This document shows positions 63,023 through 64,000 of a stretch of 64,000 nucleotides of DNA, one piece after another. Source of the DNA: Hyphomicrobiales bacterium (lineage in GTDB: Bacteria; Pseudomonadota; Alphaproteobacteria; Rhizobiales; Rhizobiaceae); contig UBZT01000002.1 of NCBI GenBank assembly GCA_900470155.1, forward strand, positions 62,001-126,000. Direction: 5' to 3'. How positions within the stretch are numbered: the first letter of the stretch is position 1; each line of letters starts with the position of its first letter. The position numbers were made by a program, and so were the translations under genes. The notes below the pieces were generated by a model, which saw only the letters and a list, made by a program, of their open reading frames with translations, did not search any database and was not told the DNA's origin.

Positions 63023-64000
63023 TCATGCCTGCACGAAGGCCAGCAGATCGGCATTCAGGACATCTGCGTTGACGGTCAGCATACCGTGCGAGAAACCGGG
63101 ATAGGTCTTGAGCGTGCCATTCTTGAGGAGCTTAATCGCTTTCAGGGCCGCATCCGCAATTGGCACGATCTGGTCGTCTTCGCCGTGAAGTACCAGCGTC
63201 GGCACCTCGATCGACTTCAGGTCATCCGTCTGATCGGTTTCGGAGAAGGCCTTGATGCCATCATAGTGAGCCTTCGCACCACCCATCATGCCCTGGCGCC
63301 ACCAATTCTGGATTACGCCTTCTTGAACCGTGGCACCGTCGCGGTTGAAACCGTAAAAAGGGCCCGCCGGTACGTCGCGGAAGAACTGCGCCCGGTTGGC
63401 AGCAAGCGCAGCACGGAAGCCGTCGAACACCTCGATCGGCAGGCCTTCGGGATTGGCTGCGGTCTTCAGCATCAACGGTGGTACTGCGGAAACAAGCACG
63501 GCCTTGGCAACACGGCCGGCTGGTTGCCCATGCTTTGCGACATAGCGAGCCACTTCGCCGCCACCCGTGGAGTGGCCGATATGAACGGCATTTTTCAGAT
63601 CGAGATGCTCAGCGACCGCGAAGGCATCGGCAGCATAGTGGTCCATATCGTGCCCGTCCGAAACCTGGGCCGAGCGGCCATGGCCGCGGCGGTCATGGGC
63701 AATGACGCGGTAGCCGTTGGCAAGGAAGAACAGCATCTGCGCATCCCAGTCGTCAGAAGACAGCGGCCAGCCGTGATGGAAGACGATAGGTTGGGCATCC
63801 TTCGAGCCCCAGTCCTTGTAGAAAATTTCGACGCCGTCTCTGGTGGTGATGGTTCCCATAGTCTGGTTTTCCTCTGTTGATGTGTTGGCCGAGGCAGCTT
63901 GCGCTGCGATGGGGAACGCGGGTGAAATGGCGATCGTAGCTGCCGCTGCGCCGGCTGAAAGCAGTGCCTCACGGCGCGTTATGGAAAAAGAAGTCTTGGC
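63023..64000 (-). CDS. Tat-exported alpha/beta hydrolase (non-heme chloroperoxidase/arylesterase-like), cut by right edge
   Basis: 325 codons are visible; the 5' end lies beyond the window. The catalytic domain (from the Met at 63859) shows [17 protein letters not shown] (oxyanion), [10 protein letters not shown], the nucleophile GHSTGGGE, a Asp in [10 protein letters not shown] and a His in GFSHGML: the Ser-Asp-His triad of the chloroperoxidase/esterase family. Upstream of 63859 the frame stays open for 47 codons and encodes [19 protein letters not shown] and a hydrophobic stretch, a Tat signal peptide. So the natural start is to the right of 64000, although the ATG at 63859 (with GAGGAA nine bases before it) could also be used. 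Confidence 0.84.
   Translation of the reverse strand, partial: AKTSFSITRREALLSAGAAAATIAISPAFPIAAQAASANTSTEENQTMGTITTRDGVEIFYKDWGSKDAQPIVFHHGWPLSSDDWDAQMLFFLANGYRVIAHDRRGHGRSAQVSDGHDMDHYAADAFAVAEHLDLKNAVHIGHSTGGGEVARYVAKHGQPAGRVAKAVLVSAVPPLMLKTAANPEGLPIEVFDGFRAALAANRAQFFRDVPAGPFYGFNRDGATVQEGVIQNWWRQGMMGGAKAHYDGIKAFSETDQTDDLKSIEVPTLVLHGEDDQIVPIADAALKAIKLLKNGTLKTYPGFSHGMLTVNADVLNADLLAFVQA

Noticed and set aside
1..64000. CRISPR arrays, tRNA or rRNA genes, insertion sequences, prophage genes
   Set aside because: Scanning by eye found no regularly spaced direct repeats, transposase or phage motifs, or RNA-gene sequences; a short tRNA could still have been missed without a covariance search.

Overview
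The window looks like a chromosome or large-replicon segment from a Rhizobiales (Rhizobiaceae-like) alphaproteobacterium. The evidence is high coding density at about 60% GC, many RbsABC/AraFGH-type sugar importers, an extracytoplasmic-function sigma locus preceded by a TGA-N9-TCA element of the kind bound by the rhizobial iron regulator RirA, a caa3-type oxidase with fused subunits, and LysR, GntR, SorC, LacI and MarR regulators next to catabolic operons. I saw no rRNA, tRNA, CRISPR array, insertion sequence or phage gene. The species cannot be named from what is visible.

Layout. (1) 1-6.3 kb: two divergent sugar-import operons. Leftward: sugar epimerase/dehydratase, two periplasmic binding proteins and an ATPase cut by the left edge. 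Rightward: single-domain ATPase, permease and LacI regulator. (2) 6.6-15.3 kb: a complete heme-acquisition locus: FecI-type sigma (HasI), FecR-type anti-sigma (HasS), TonB receptor with signalling domain (HasR), hemophore (HasA) and its type I exporter (HasD, HasE). The hemophore carries an RTX/serralysin-like C-terminal block, lacks the usual histidine ligands, and its gene is bracketed by two strong hairpins. (3) 15.5-17.8 kb: an FdhF/YdeP-type molybdopterin oxidoreductase broken by one in-frame amber codon. (4) 17.8-23.1 kb: caa3 oxidase operon (subunit II with cytochrome c, fused I+III, a small membrane protein, CtaG) and a divergent cytochrome b561. (5) 23.4-27.6 kb: a GGDEF-EAL membrane protein followed by two orphan GltI-like binding proteins.

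(6) 27.6-39.1 kb: a leftward run of nine genes holding a sugar or polyol importer, a SorC-type regulator, an aldo/keto reductase, a GlpD-like dehydrogenase, a class I aldolase, an FGGY kinase and a GMC oxidoreductase. Together they suggest a carbohydrate pathway whose substrate I cannot name; this is the best candidate here for an undescribed system. (7) 39.5-46.9 kb: AraFGH importer, aldose 1-epimerase and sugar dehydrogenase, divergent from a FadR-type regulator and D-galactonate dehydratase. This is probably an oxidative (De Ley-Doudoroff type) galactose/arabinose route, with a perfect 13-bp palindrome in the divergent promoter. (8) 47-53 kb: PRC-barrel protein, an MFS transporter and its MarR regulator sharing an identical operator, an SDR, nitronate monooxygenase, tautomerase and LysR.

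(9) 53.5-54.6 kb: a Tat-exported intradiol-dioxygenase-fold protein paired with a ferric-reductase-like membrane protein. (10) 54.8-64 kb: a probable LysR regulon: DoxX and an MFS_3 transporter; isochorismatase-fold hydrolase, XapX protein and exported amidohydrolase; ring-cleaving dioxygenase; the LysR gene; and a Tat-exported alpha/beta hydrolase cut by the right edge. Three promoters in this region carry near-identical TTGCAA/TTGCGA palindromes, which ties the block together.
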